Assembly (NCBI GenBank): GCA_030829765.1 | Contig: JAUROO010000042.1 | Coordinates: 1-7,642, forward strand | DNA: 7,642 bases | Origin: Miltoncostaeales bacterium | GTDB taxonomy: Bacteria > Actinomycetota > Thermoleophilia > Miltoncostaeales > Miltoncostaeaceae | Direction: 5' to 3' | Shown here: positions 1 through 6,128 of the stretch, one piece after another | Layout of the letters: each line of letters opens with the position of its first letter | Position numbering within the stretch: position 1 is the first letter of the stretch | The notes under the pieces: model-generated | Databases searched by the model: none | What the model was told of the DNA's origin: nothing | The model's input: the letters and a program-made list of their open reading frames with translations, nothing else | Position numbers and translations under genes: made by a program

Positions 1-827
1 CCCGCCGCCGCCATGTTCCGGCGCTCCCATGCCTTCACATCGCCCAGGTCCAGCGGGATGTCCGGCTCATCCCCGAACCGCCGCACCGCGATGGCGGATG
101 GCAGGCGTGCCACGTGGGGGTCCAGCAGCGGCTCATCGGCAGGCACCACTGCCACGCCCCCGTCGGGGAGTGCGGCGAGGATCTCCGCCTTTGCCGCGGC
201 GATTGCCTCCACGGTGCCCAGCAGTTCCAGGTGCACCGGGCCCACCGAGGTGATGACCGCCACATCCGGAGGGGCCAGCGTGGCGAGCTCGGCGATCTGC
301 CCGGTTCCCCGCATGCCCATCTCGATCACCGCCACCTGGGTGTCATCCGGAAGCCCAAGGATGCTGAGCGGCACGCCCACCTCGGTGTTCCGGTTGCCCG
401 GCGTCCCCTCAGCCCGGGCCCCCGCGGCGCGAAGCACGGCCACCACCGAATCCTTCGTGGAGGTCTTGCCATACGAGCCCGTGACGCCCACCACCCGGGC
501 GCCGAGGCCCTGCAGCACGCCACGGCCGATCAGCCCCAGTGCCTGCACTGGCTCATGATGGGCCAGGATGGCCGCGCCCGAGTCGCGGAGCTCATCGCCG
601 ATCTCGCCCCAGGCCTCCTCCGACACCAGCACCGCGGCTGCCCCGGCGGCGACGGCCTCCGGCGCGTGCAGCCCACCGTCCACGTTCTCGCCCGGTACGC
701 CCACGAACAACTGGCCGGCCTGCACGTCGCGGCTGTCGGCCGTCGCGCCCTCGCACACCACGTCGTCCGGGCCCGCCACCTGCGACGCGCTGGCCCACAG
801 CACCATGTCGGTGGCCGAGAACCTCAT
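1..827 (-). CDS. murF: UDP-N-acetylmuramoyl-tripeptide--D-alanyl-D-alanine ligase, N-terminal part (cut by left edge)
   Basis: MurF is a cytoplasmic Mur ligase that uses ATP to add D-Ala-D-Ala to the UDP-MurNAc-tripeptide, completing the peptidoglycan precursor. About 275 codons lie in the window, against roughly 450 in the full family, so the C-terminal ligase domain is outside. Visible are the N-terminal substrate-binding domain with the stretch ADSRDVQAGQLFVGVPGE (residues 29-46), the ATP-binding P-loop TGSYGKTSTK (116-125), GNRNTEVGVPLS (144-155), EMGM (169-172), the TSVGPVHLELLG segment and, at the edge, a conserved-looking RRNMAAA. Tyr sits in the P-loop where other MurF proteins often have S, N or V. 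The ATG overlaps the murE TGA by 4 bases (ATGA) and no strong Shine-Dalgarno precedes it, so translational coupling to murE is inferred. The identification is secure from the motifs and the position after murE. Confidence 0.95.
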   Translation of the reverse strand, partial: MRFSATDMVLWASASQVAGPDDVVCEGATADSRDVQAGQLFVGVPGENVDGGLHAPEAVAAGAAAVLVSEEAWGEIGDELRDSGAAILAHHEPVQALGLIGRGVLQGLGARVVGVTGSYGKTSTKDSVVAVLRAAGARAEGTPGNRNTEVGVPLSILGLPDDTQVAVIEMGMRGTGQIAELATLAPPDVAVITSVGPVHLELLGTVEAIAAAKAEILAALPDGGVAVVPADEPLLDPHVARLPSAIAVRRFGDEPDIPLDLGDVKAWERRNMAAA

Positions 828-2320
828 GCCGCGCGCGCCTGCCCCAGCACCTCATGCGCCACGTCGCGGTCGTCGAACGGCGTCACCACGCCGTTTACCT
901 CCTGGCCGGACTCGTGCCCCTTGCCGGCGATCAGCACCACGTCCCCGGGCCGGGCCATGGCGATGGCCTCCGTGATCGCCCTGCGGCGATCGGCCTGCAC
1001 GTGCAACTCGGCGGGGCCACGGGTGGCGCCAGCGACGATGTCGCCGAGGATGGCGTCGGGGTCCTCGCTGCGCGGGTTATCGGACGTGACGATGCAGACG
1101 TCCGCCAGCAAGCGGCCGATGGCACCCATCTGCGGCCTCTTGCCCGTGTCGCGGTCACCCCCGCACCCGAACAGCACGATTAGCCTGCCGCCTGCCGCAA
1201 GGTCACGGGTGGCGCGCAGCACGTTCTCGAGGGAGTCGGGGGTGTGGGCGTAGTCCACGAGCACCTGGAAGGGCTGGCCGGCCTCGATGGGTTCCAGGCG
1301 CCCGGGCACGCCTGCGACCGCGGCGATGCCGTGGGCCACCGCGCGCGGGTCCAGCCCCATGGCCTCGCCCAGCGCCACGACCCCGAGCACGTTCGACACG
1401 TTGAAGCGTCCGCGCAGGGAACTCGACACCTCCACGGGGCCACGCGGCGTGCGCACCGTGGCCGTGAATCCGTGGGCACCCATCTCGAGCGCCTCGGGCG
1501 CAACATCCGCATCCGGCGCGTCGATGCCATACCGCACCACGTGCTCCAGCGACCCCGCGAGTTCGCGTCCGCGCGGATCGTCCACATTGACCGCGGACGG
1601 CGGATCGGCCCCATGGCCCTCGGGTCGGGCGAACAGCAGGCGCTTGGCCGCGAAGTAGGCGTCCTCATCCCCGTGGTAGTCCAGGTGATCGCGGGTGAGG
1701 TTGGTGAACAGCGCGCCCGCGAACGCGAGGCCGGCCACCCGGCCCTGGTGCAGGGCATGGGATGACACCTCCATGGCACACGCGGTGTCACCTGCCGCGC
1801 GCATGGCCGCGAGCAGCCCCTGGATCTCCACGCTCTCGGGCGTGGTGTGGGTGGGCACCGACGACTGCCCGCCCACGCGCACCTCCACGGTGCCGATGAG
1901 CCCACATGGCATTCCCGCGGCCTGCAGCACCGACTGCGCCAGGTAGGCGCAGGTGGTCTTGCCGTTGGTGCCGGTGATGCCCACCACGGTCATCGCCGAC
2001 GACGGATCGCCGGCCAGCCGTGCCGCCATGATGGCCATCGCCGCGCGCGGGTCGTGGGCAACCACCTGCGGCACGGGAAGGTCGAGCGGGCGCTGCACCA
2101 GGAGGGCCGCGGCGCCCCGCGCGACGGCGTCGGGCGCGAAGTCGTGGCCATCGGCCCGGCTGCCCGGCAGGCACGCGAACAGGTCGCCCGCCGACACCTC
2201 ATCCGACCGGTACCGGATGGCCGCGATGTCGGGGGTTTCGGGGGTGTCCTCCGCCTCGGCGACGAGCTGCGTTCCGGGCACGCCGCCGGTCAGGTCCGTG
2301 AGCCTCATCCGGGTGGCCAC
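824..2320 (-). CDS. murE: UDP-N-acetylmuramoyl-L-alanyl-D-glutamate--2,6-diaminopimelate ligase
   Basis: MurE adds the third stem-peptide residue to UDP-MurNAc-L-Ala-D-Glu in the cytoplasm. The 498-residue product has normal family length. Motifs in order are the P-loop GTNGKTT (117-123), HTTPE (158-162), SSHAL (186-190), the lysine expected to be carbamylated in YFAAKRLLF (K226), YAHTPDSL (357-364), FGCGGDRD (384-391), DNPRSEDP (414-421) and GKGHE (466-470). DNPR is the specificity motif of enzymes that add meso-diaminopimelate rather than lysine, so a diaminopimelate-type wall is inferred. The start is uncertain. The GTG at 2320 has a GGGGG run 10 bases upstream. An ATG four codons later (2308) would give MRLTDL, a more typical MurE beginning, but has no evident Shine-Dalgarno. 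The gene begins 25 bases after the ftsI stop and its TGA overlaps the murF ATG. Confidence 0.97.
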   Translation of the reverse strand: MATRMRLTDLTGGVPGTQLVAEAEDTPETPDIAAIRYRSDEVSAGDLFACLPGSRADGHDFAPDAVARGAAALLVQRPLDLPVPQVVAHDPRAAMAIMAARLAGDPSSAMTVVGITGTNGKTTCAYLAQSVLQAAGMPCGLIGTVEVRVGGQSSVPTHTTPESVEIQGLLAAMRAAGDTACAMEVSSHALHQGRVAGLAFAGALFTNLTRDHLDYHGDEDAYFAAKRLLFARPEGHGADPPSAVNVDDPRGRELAGSLEHVVRYGIDAPDADVAPEALEMGAHGFTATVRTPRGPVEVSSSLRGRFNVSNVLGVVALGEAMGLDPRAVAHGIAAVAGVPGRLEPIEAGQPFQVLVDYAHTPDSLENVLRATRDLAAGGRLIVLFGCGGDRDTGKRPQMGAIGRLLADVCIVTSDNPRSEDPDAILGDIVAGATRGPAELHVQADRRRAITEAIAMARPGDVVLIAGKGHESGQEVNGVVTPFDDRDVAHEVLGQARAA

Positions 2321-2345
2321 GATACCAGTGCCCCCGGCCGCGACC

Positions 2346-4067
2346 CTACGGGGTGATTCGCAGTTGCCGCAGGGCGAATTCGGTGATCTGCTCGAAGGCG
2401 GGCGCGGCGACGTCGCCTCCGTAGAAGGCCCCGGCCTTGGGCTCGTCCACCATCACGGCGACCACGATGCCGGGTTTGGTGGCGGGAGCGTATCCCACGA
2501 ACGACGCGATGTAGTTCTCGGTGTACTGACCGGTGTTGGGGTCGATCTTGTTGGCCGTACCCGTCTTGCCGCCCACGGTGTAGCCCTCGATCTTGGCCTC
2601 CTTGCCCGTGCCGTCGTCGCTCACCACCTTCTGCAGCATGATGTTCATCTGCTCGGCAGTGCGGGGCGTGAGGATCTGCTGGCCGCGCGGGTGCGGAAGC
2701 AGGCGGTCACCCACTTTCTTGACCACGTGCGGCGGCACCATGCGCCCGCCGTTCGCGATGGCGCCGTAGGCCTCGGCGATCTGCGCCAGGGTCACCGACA
2801 CGCCCTGGCCGATGGGGATGTTGAGGATCGACACGCCGGACCAGTCCTCGAAGGCCGGGAGGGACCCCGACACCTCACCCGGGTAGTCGAACCCGGTCTT
2901 GGCACCGAACCCGAACTTCTGGATCCATTCATACGTCTTGCGCTGGCCGAGCTTCTGCGAGATCAGCACGGTGCCGACGTTGCTGGAGTTCTGCAGGATC
3001 TCCTGCACGCTCCACGACACGGCGGGGCGGTAGTGCGCCTCCTTCAGCGTGCGGTCGTAGAGGGTGAGCGTCTCGGGAACGTTGACGACGGTGGTGCGAT
3101 CCACCACGCCGTCCTCGATCGCGCCGGCGATGGCCACCACCTTGAAGGTGGACCCCGGCTCGTAGGCATCGGTGATCGAGCGCACGCGCTCGGTCTCGGG
3201 CTTGAACGTGTCGCGATCGTTGGGATCGAAGCCCGGCACGGTGGCCATGGCCAGTACCTCGCCGGTGTCCGGCCGCATCACGATGGCCGACGCCGCGGTG
3301 GCGTCGTGGGTGCTGAGGGTCTCCGACAGGACCGCCTCGGTCTTCTGCTGGATGGCGCTGTTCAGCGTGAGGGTGATGGGCGTGCCGGGCGTGGGCGCGC
3401 GATCCTTGATGATCCTGAGCGACTTGCCGTCCGGGTCGCGGGCCTCCTCGCGCATGCCCTCGGTGCCCTTGAGCTCCGACTCCATGGTCTTCTCGAGGCC
3501 GGTGAGCCCCACTCCCCAGTCGTCGGTCATCCCCACCAGCTGCGCGGCCACCGGGCCCAGCGGGTACAGGCGCTTCTGGGTGTCCTGGAGGGTGATGCCG
3601 GGCAGGTCCAGCTCGCGCAGGTAGCGCTCCCTCTGCTGGTCCACCCCGGTGTTGAGCATGGCGTAGCCGCCCTTGCCGGAGATGCGCTTCTCCACCTCGT
3701 CCACGGGCAGTCCCACCGCCGTGGCGATCTTCTCGGCCGTGCCCCGCGGATCCTCGATCAGGTACGGCGTGGCCGTCACGGCCACCGCGTGCTTGTCCAC
3801 GGCCAGCTCGCGGCCGTCGGCCGACAGCACGGGCCCGCGCGGGGCCGGCAGGCGGATGGTGCTCTCGTGCTGGTCCTGCGCCTTCTTCGACAGGTCGCCG
3901 GCCTCGACGGTGGCCAGCCACCCCGCCCGCAGCGCCATGATGCCAAGGGCGGCCACCGTGGCCATCGCAATCAGACGGATGCGCCGCCCGGCACGCCGCT
4001 CGGCATCACCCCTCCGCTGGCCGCCGCGCGGGCGGTCAGCGCGTGCGCGGCGCCTGTCCCGACCCAA
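2346..4067 (-). CDS. ftsI: Class B penicillin-binding protein, septal transpeptidase (FtsI/PBP3 type)
   Basis: This is a membrane-anchored D,D-transpeptidase that cross-links septal peptidoglycan, normally with FtsW. The product is 573 residues. An Arg-rich cytoplasmic tail (1-30) is followed by one membrane anchor (about 31-54), the class B N-terminal domain beginning with APRGPVLSADGRELA (75-89), and the transpeptidase domain with SxxK as STFK (306-309; S306 is the nucleophile), SxN as SSN (361-363) and KTGT (501-504). The protein ends soon after the catalytic domain, so the C-terminal PASTA domains seen in several Gram-positive relatives are absent. The start codon is TTG, chosen because AAGGAGG lies 6 bases upstream. 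That start places 32 bases of ftsI inside the end of ftsL. Context between ftsL and murE supports FtsI over an elongation PBP2. Confidence 0.95.
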   Translation of the reverse strand: MGRDRRRARADRPRGGQRRGDAERRAGRRIRLIAMATVAALGIMALRAGWLATVEAGDLSKKAQDQHESTIRLPAPRGPVLSADGRELAVDKHAVAVTATPYLIEDPRGTAEKIATAVGLPVDEVEKRISGKGGYAMLNTGVDQQRERYLRELDLPGITLQDTQKRLYPLGPVAAQLVGMTDDWGVGLTGLEKTMESELKGTEGMREEARDPDGKSLRIIKDRAPTPGTPITLTLNSAIQQKTEAVLSETLSTHDATAASAIVMRPDTGEVLAMATVPGFDPNDRDTFKPETERVRSITDAYEPGSTFKVVAIAGAIEDGVVDRTTVVNVPETLTLYDRTLKEAHYRPAVSWSVQEILQNSSNVGTVLISQKLGQRKTYEWIQKFGFGAKTGFDYPGEVSGSLPAFEDWSGVSILNIPIGQGVSVTLAQIAEAYGAIANGGRMVPPHVVKKVGDRLLPHPRGQQILTPRTAEQMNIMLQKVVSDDGTGKEAKIEGYTVGGKTGTANKIDPNTGQYTENYIASFVGYAPATKPGIVVAVMVDEPKAGAFYGGDVAAPAFEQITEFALRQLRITP

Positions 4068-4503
4068 TGCGGGCCTCCTTCGGCACGCTCACGTACGTCA
4101 GCCCGCTGCCCGGCGCCTGCACCATGCCCAGCCGCTGCACGGCCTGCTCCACCACCTGCCCATCCTTCTGCGCCAGCACGGCGCGCAGGCGCAGGATGTC
4201 GGACTGCGCCTGGTTGTACATGTCCACGGTGCGCCCGGTCTGGGTGGTGAGGTTCAGTCGCTGCACGTTCACGAACACCACGCCCCCCAGCAGCAGGGCG
4301 ATGAGCGGGATGAGCACCCAGGCCAGGCGGATGCCATCCAGGTGCAGGCGCTCCAGCAGGTTGGGCCGGCGCGAATGCACCACCCGCGGGCGGGTGCGCC
4401 GCACCGGCTGGCCCGCACCCGGGCGCCGCGGGTCGCCCGGGGCGCTGCCGGGCCGGTGCGCCGGGGCCGGGACGGCCCGTGCTGCTCCCGTGCGGGTACT
4501 CAT
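4036..4503 (-). CDS. ftsL: FtsL-like septum formation initiator, bitopic membrane protein
   Basis: This 155-residue protein occupies the ftsL slot between rsmH and ftsI. It has a long basic, Pro/Arg-rich cytoplasmic N-terminus (1-57), one transmembrane helix (about 60-80, LAWVLIPLIALLLGGVVFVNV) and an external segment (82-125) rich in heptad-like hydrophobic and Gln/Asp residues, as in the short coiled coil of FtsL/DivIC proteins. The end contains LGMVQAPGSGLTYVSVP, resembling the 'LGM..P' region after the FtsL coil. In known systems FtsL pairs with FtsB/DivIC and FtsQ to activate FtsWI. FtsL proteins diverge quickly, so the call rests on topology and position more than sequence. The ATG at 4503 overlaps the rsmH stop (ATGA) and has AAGGCGG 4 bases upstream. 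A longer in-frame start would run far into rsmH and is unlikely. Confidence 0.82.
   Translation of the reverse strand: MSTRTGAARAVPAPAHRPGSAPGDPRRPGAGQPVRRTRPRVVHSRRPNLLERLHLDGIRLAWVLIPLIALLLGGVVFVNVQRLNLTTQTGRTVDMYNQAQSDILRLRAVLAQKDGQVVEQAVQRLGMVQAPGSGLTYVSVPKEARIGSGQAPRTR
4074..4080 (-). promoter_or_regulatory. Strong ribosome binding site for ftsI
   Basis: The minus strand reads AAGGAGG followed by six bases and then TTG. This full Shine-Dalgarno inside the ftsL coding sequence is what identifies TTG at 4067 as the ftsI start. It would allow efficient initiation at a weak start codon while ftsL is being translated. Confidence 0.85.
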
Positions 4504-5483
4504 GCGTCCGCCTTGCGAATAACCCGGAGGCGCGCTGAGTGCGCCCGCGGATTGGCGGCGATCTCGGCGGTCACGGCCTTCACGGCCTTGGGCGTGAGCA
4601 TGCGGCCCTCGGGCGACTGCCCGCACCCGCACACGGGCAGGTCGGGCGGGCAGATGCAGCCGCGGGTGCGGTCGCGCATGAAGCGCTTGACCATGCGGTC
4701 CTCAAGCGACTGGAACGCGATCACCGCAAGGCGCCCGCCGGGGCGCAGCAGGCCGAAGGCCTCGGGCAGCGCGCGCTCGAGGATGCCCAGTTCGTCGTTC
4801 ACCTGAATGCGCAGGGCCTGGAAAACGCGCTTTGCCGGATGCCCTCCGGCGAACAGGGCCGGCGTGGGCACGGCGCCGCGGATGATCTCCACCAGGTCCC
4901 CGGTGGTCGCGATGGGCTCGTCGGCGCGGCGGCGGGCGATGGCCCGCGCGATCTGGCGTGCATGGCGCTCATCGCCGAACTCGCGGAACCACCGCACAAG
5001 ATCCGCCTCGTCGGCGCTGTTCACCAGATCCGCGGCACTCACCGGCAGCGCCGGGTCCATACGCATGTCCAGCGGCGCCTGACGCGAGTACGAGAACCCG
5101 CGCTCGGCGGTGTCCACCTGCATGGACGACAGCCCCAGGTCCATCAGCACCACGTCTGCCCCGACGCCCTCTGCGGCCAGATCCGCCAGTCCGGTGGCGA
5201 AATCCGCCTTCTCGAGGCGCGCCGGGCAGGGCATGGATGGCCGCAGGGCATCGAAGTGCCGTGCGGCCTCGGGGTCACGATCGATCCCGATCAGCTCACC
5301 GGTCGGCCCCAGGCGGGCGGCCAGCGCCGCCGCGTGCCCTCCGGCGCCGAATGTGCAGTCCACCACGACCTCGCCGGGCTCCGGCGCGGTGAGCGCCAGC
5401 ACCTGGTCCAGCAGCACCGGCACGTGGGGGGCGCCGCCCGCGGCCGTGGGAACGGCCTCGATGCGCGACGCCGCGGCCGTCAT
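4500..5483 (-). CDS. rsmH: 16S rRNA (cytosine(1402)-N(4))-methyltransferase RsmH/MraW
   Basis: RsmH uses SAM to N4-methylate C1402 of 16S rRNA in the decoding centre. The 327-residue product has normal family length. It shows HVPVLL (20-25), SAM motif I DCTFGAGGHAAAL (42-54), IGIDRD (65-70), DLGLSSMQVD (115-124), GFSYSRQAPLDMRMD (129-143), HPAKRVFQALRIQVN (215-229), AFQSLEDRMVK (256-266) and the C-terminal NPRAHSARLRVIRK (311-324). Near the C-terminus is a four-cysteine cluster, CICPPDLPVCGC (276-287). The usual 'FHSLEDR' has Gln in place of His here. The ATG at 5483 was chosen because it overlaps the mraZ stop as ATGA, is preceded by a purine-rich GGGGGCCGGGG, and puts HVPVLL at the normal distance from the N-terminus. 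A longer in-frame start at 5585 would lie inside mraZ. Confidence 0.97.
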   Translation of the reverse strand: MTAAASRIEAVPTAAGGAPHVPVLLDQVLALTAPEPGEVVVDCTFGAGGHAAALAARLGPTGELIGIDRDPEAARHFDALRPSMPCPARLEKADFATGLADLAAEGVGADVVLMDLGLSSMQVDTAERGFSYSRQAPLDMRMDPALPVSAADLVNSADEADLVRWFREFGDERHARQIARAIARRRADEPIATTGDLVEIIRGAVPTPALFAGGHPAKRVFQALRIQVNDELGILERALPEAFGLLRPGGRLAVIAFQSLEDRMVKRFMRDRTRGCICPPDLPVCGCGQSPEGRMLTPKAVKAVTAEIAANPRAHSARLRVIRKADA

Positions 5484-5944
5484 CCCCGGCCCCCGTCCAT
5501 GCGTTGCGCAAGGCGCGCAGCGCGCTGTGCCACCCCATCCTTCCGCAGGCGGTCGAAGCGCTCCTGCAGTCGGTCGGGGTTCCACAGCTCGAGGTACGAC
5601 CCCGCGCCCACAACCTTCACCTTGCCGTCCAGGCCGGCATGCTCGCGCAACTCGGCCGGCACCAGCAGTCGGCCCTGCTTGTCCAGGCCCTCCTGCTCAA
5701 AGGCCCCCGCCAGCAGGAAGCGGCTGATCTCGCGCTGGTCGTCGTCCAGCACGCTCATGCGCCCGAAGGTCCCCTCGATGAAGCCCGGCCACTCGAAGCG
5801 CGGAACCACCACGAGGCAGTCGTCAAGCCACCAGGCCGTGACGGTGCCATCTGCGAACGGCTCGCGAAGGCGGGCCGGAATCGCCACCCGCGACCGGTCA
5901 TCGAGGCTGCACTCATACGTGCCACTGAGCAGACGGGGTGCCAC
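5480..5944 (-). CDS. mraZ: Transcriptional regulator MraZ
   Basis: MraZ is a DNA-binding protein with two AbrB/SpoVT-like swapped-hairpin domains. In studied bacteria it forms ring-shaped oligomers and binds TGGG-type repeats in front of its own operon. From the GTG at 5944 the product is 154 residues. The first domain has YECSLDDRSRVAIPARLRE, with the DxxxR signature at D15-R19. The second has LDKQGRLLVPAELRE, with D88-R92. The C-terminal tail (about 127-154) is basic. The start is uncertain. GTG at 5944 has GGTAGG/GGGGG 9 bases upstream and gives a near-normal N-terminus. TTG at 5953 directly abuts that purine run, and TTG at 5980 has no good ribosome site. mraZ is first in the operon and overlaps rsmH by 4 bases. 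Confidence 0.95.
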   Translation of the reverse strand: MAPRLLSGTYECSLDDRSRVAIPARLREPFADGTVTAWWLDDCLVVVPRFEWPGFIEGTFGRMSVLDDDQREISRFLLAGAFEQEGLDKQGRLLVPAELREHAGLDGKVKVVGAGSYLELWNPDRLQERFDRLRKDGVAQRAARLAQRMDGGRG

Positions 5945-5967
5945 ACGCGGCAACCTACCCCCGCCTT

Positions 5968-6026
5968 CCCCACAATGCAACCCAAATACCCCAACTTGTT
6001 CTCATGTCACCCCACGAGCCCACCCA
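5968..6026 (-). promoter_or_regulatory. TGGG(G) repeats, candidate MraZ operator in front of the dcw operon
   Basis: On the minus strand, TGGGG occurs at 5972-5968, 5993-5989 and 6014-6010, and TGGG at 5984-5981 and 6026-6023. Distances between the leading T positions are 12, 9, 21 and 12 bases, close to one or two helical turns. MraZ of E. coli and other bacteria recognises TGGG-type direct repeats about 10 bp apart upstream of mraZ. Autoregulation here is inferred. The GC-rich background makes G runs common, so the spacing is the main argument. Confidence 0.5.
5983..6010 (-). promoter_or_regulatory. Possible mraZ (dcw operon) promoter
   Basis: The minus strand has GTGACA (6010-6005, five of six matches to TTGACA), a 16-base spacer, and TATTTG (5988-5983), a weak -10. 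It lies within the TGGG repeats, where a repressor could block it. The -10 lacks the conserved final T, so this is a weak prediction. Confidence 0.3.
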
Positions 6027-6087
6027 GGCGCACCTCGCAACGGGGCGTTCACCCGCGGACGCCACGCTGCAACGCAGAGTGCGGTGA

Positions 6088-6099
6088 GAACACATGTTC
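6088..6099. promoter_or_regulatory. LexA/SOS box 1 (perfect GAAC-N4-GTTC core)
   Basis: The sequence GAACACATGTTC matches the Gram-positive/actinobacterial LexA operator core GAAC-N4-GTTC in all eight fixed bases, and its central bases fit the Bacillus-type GAACRNRYGTTY. The outer flanks do not match the extended mycobacterial TC...GA. It ends 29 bases before the ATG of the downstream gene, in the -35 region of that promoter, a typical position for LexA repression. Confidence 0.72.
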
Positions 6100-6112
6100 C
6101 GTCCGAGAGGGG

Positions 6113-6128
6113 TCGTACATTTGTTCGC
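6113..6128. promoter_or_regulatory. LexA-like box 2 overlapping the -10 element
   Basis: TCGTACATTTGTTCGC matches the extended operator TCGAAC-N4-GTTCGA at 10 of 12 fixed positions. The mismatches are one base in the left arm and the final base. It covers the -10 hexamer and runs up to the ATG. Dyad centres of the two boxes are about 27 bp apart. This is a weaker call than box 1, because one core base is changed. Confidence 0.5.
6116..6121 (+). promoter_or_regulatory. -10 element of a leaderless promoter
   Basis: TACATT fits TANNNT and ends exactly seven bases before the ATG at 6129, so transcription would begin at or next to the start codon. No Shine-Dalgarno sits at the usual distance (GAGAGGGG is about 17 bases away), which agrees with a leaderless mRNA, common in actinobacteria. 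No good -35 was seen; that region is taken up by LexA box 1. Confidence 0.6.

Larger units (their letters stand above)
5945..6128. other. Divergent intergenic regulatory region between mraZ and the small membrane gene
   Basis: These 184 bases separate two divergent genes. The mraZ-proximal part holds the TGGG repeats and a weak promoter. The right-hand 45 bases hold the two LexA-like boxes and the -10 of the plus-strand gene. Between them (about 6027-6085) nothing was recognised except a small palindrome, CTGC-AAC-GCAG, at 6067-6077. No convincing small ORF or RNA was seen. Confidence 0.7.

Noticed and set aside
1953..4250. Long plus-strand open frame (765 codons) opposite ftsI and murE
   Set aside because: It is antisense to genes with complete catalytic motifs. 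Long open antisense frames are expected in such GC-rich DNA, and its translation is low-complexity His/Gly/Arg-rich.
5945..5980. Longer mraZ start at TTG 5980
   Set aside because: It has no Shine-Dalgarno and adds a glycine-rich stretch not typical of MraZ. GTG 5944 has a purine-rich site at 9 bases. The choice remains unproven.
4539..6128. Plus-strand frame running from inside rsmH through mraZ into the small membrane gene
   Set aside because: Only the part from ATG 6129 has a promoter and a protein-like sequence. The upstream part is antisense to rsmH and mraZ and has no start signals.
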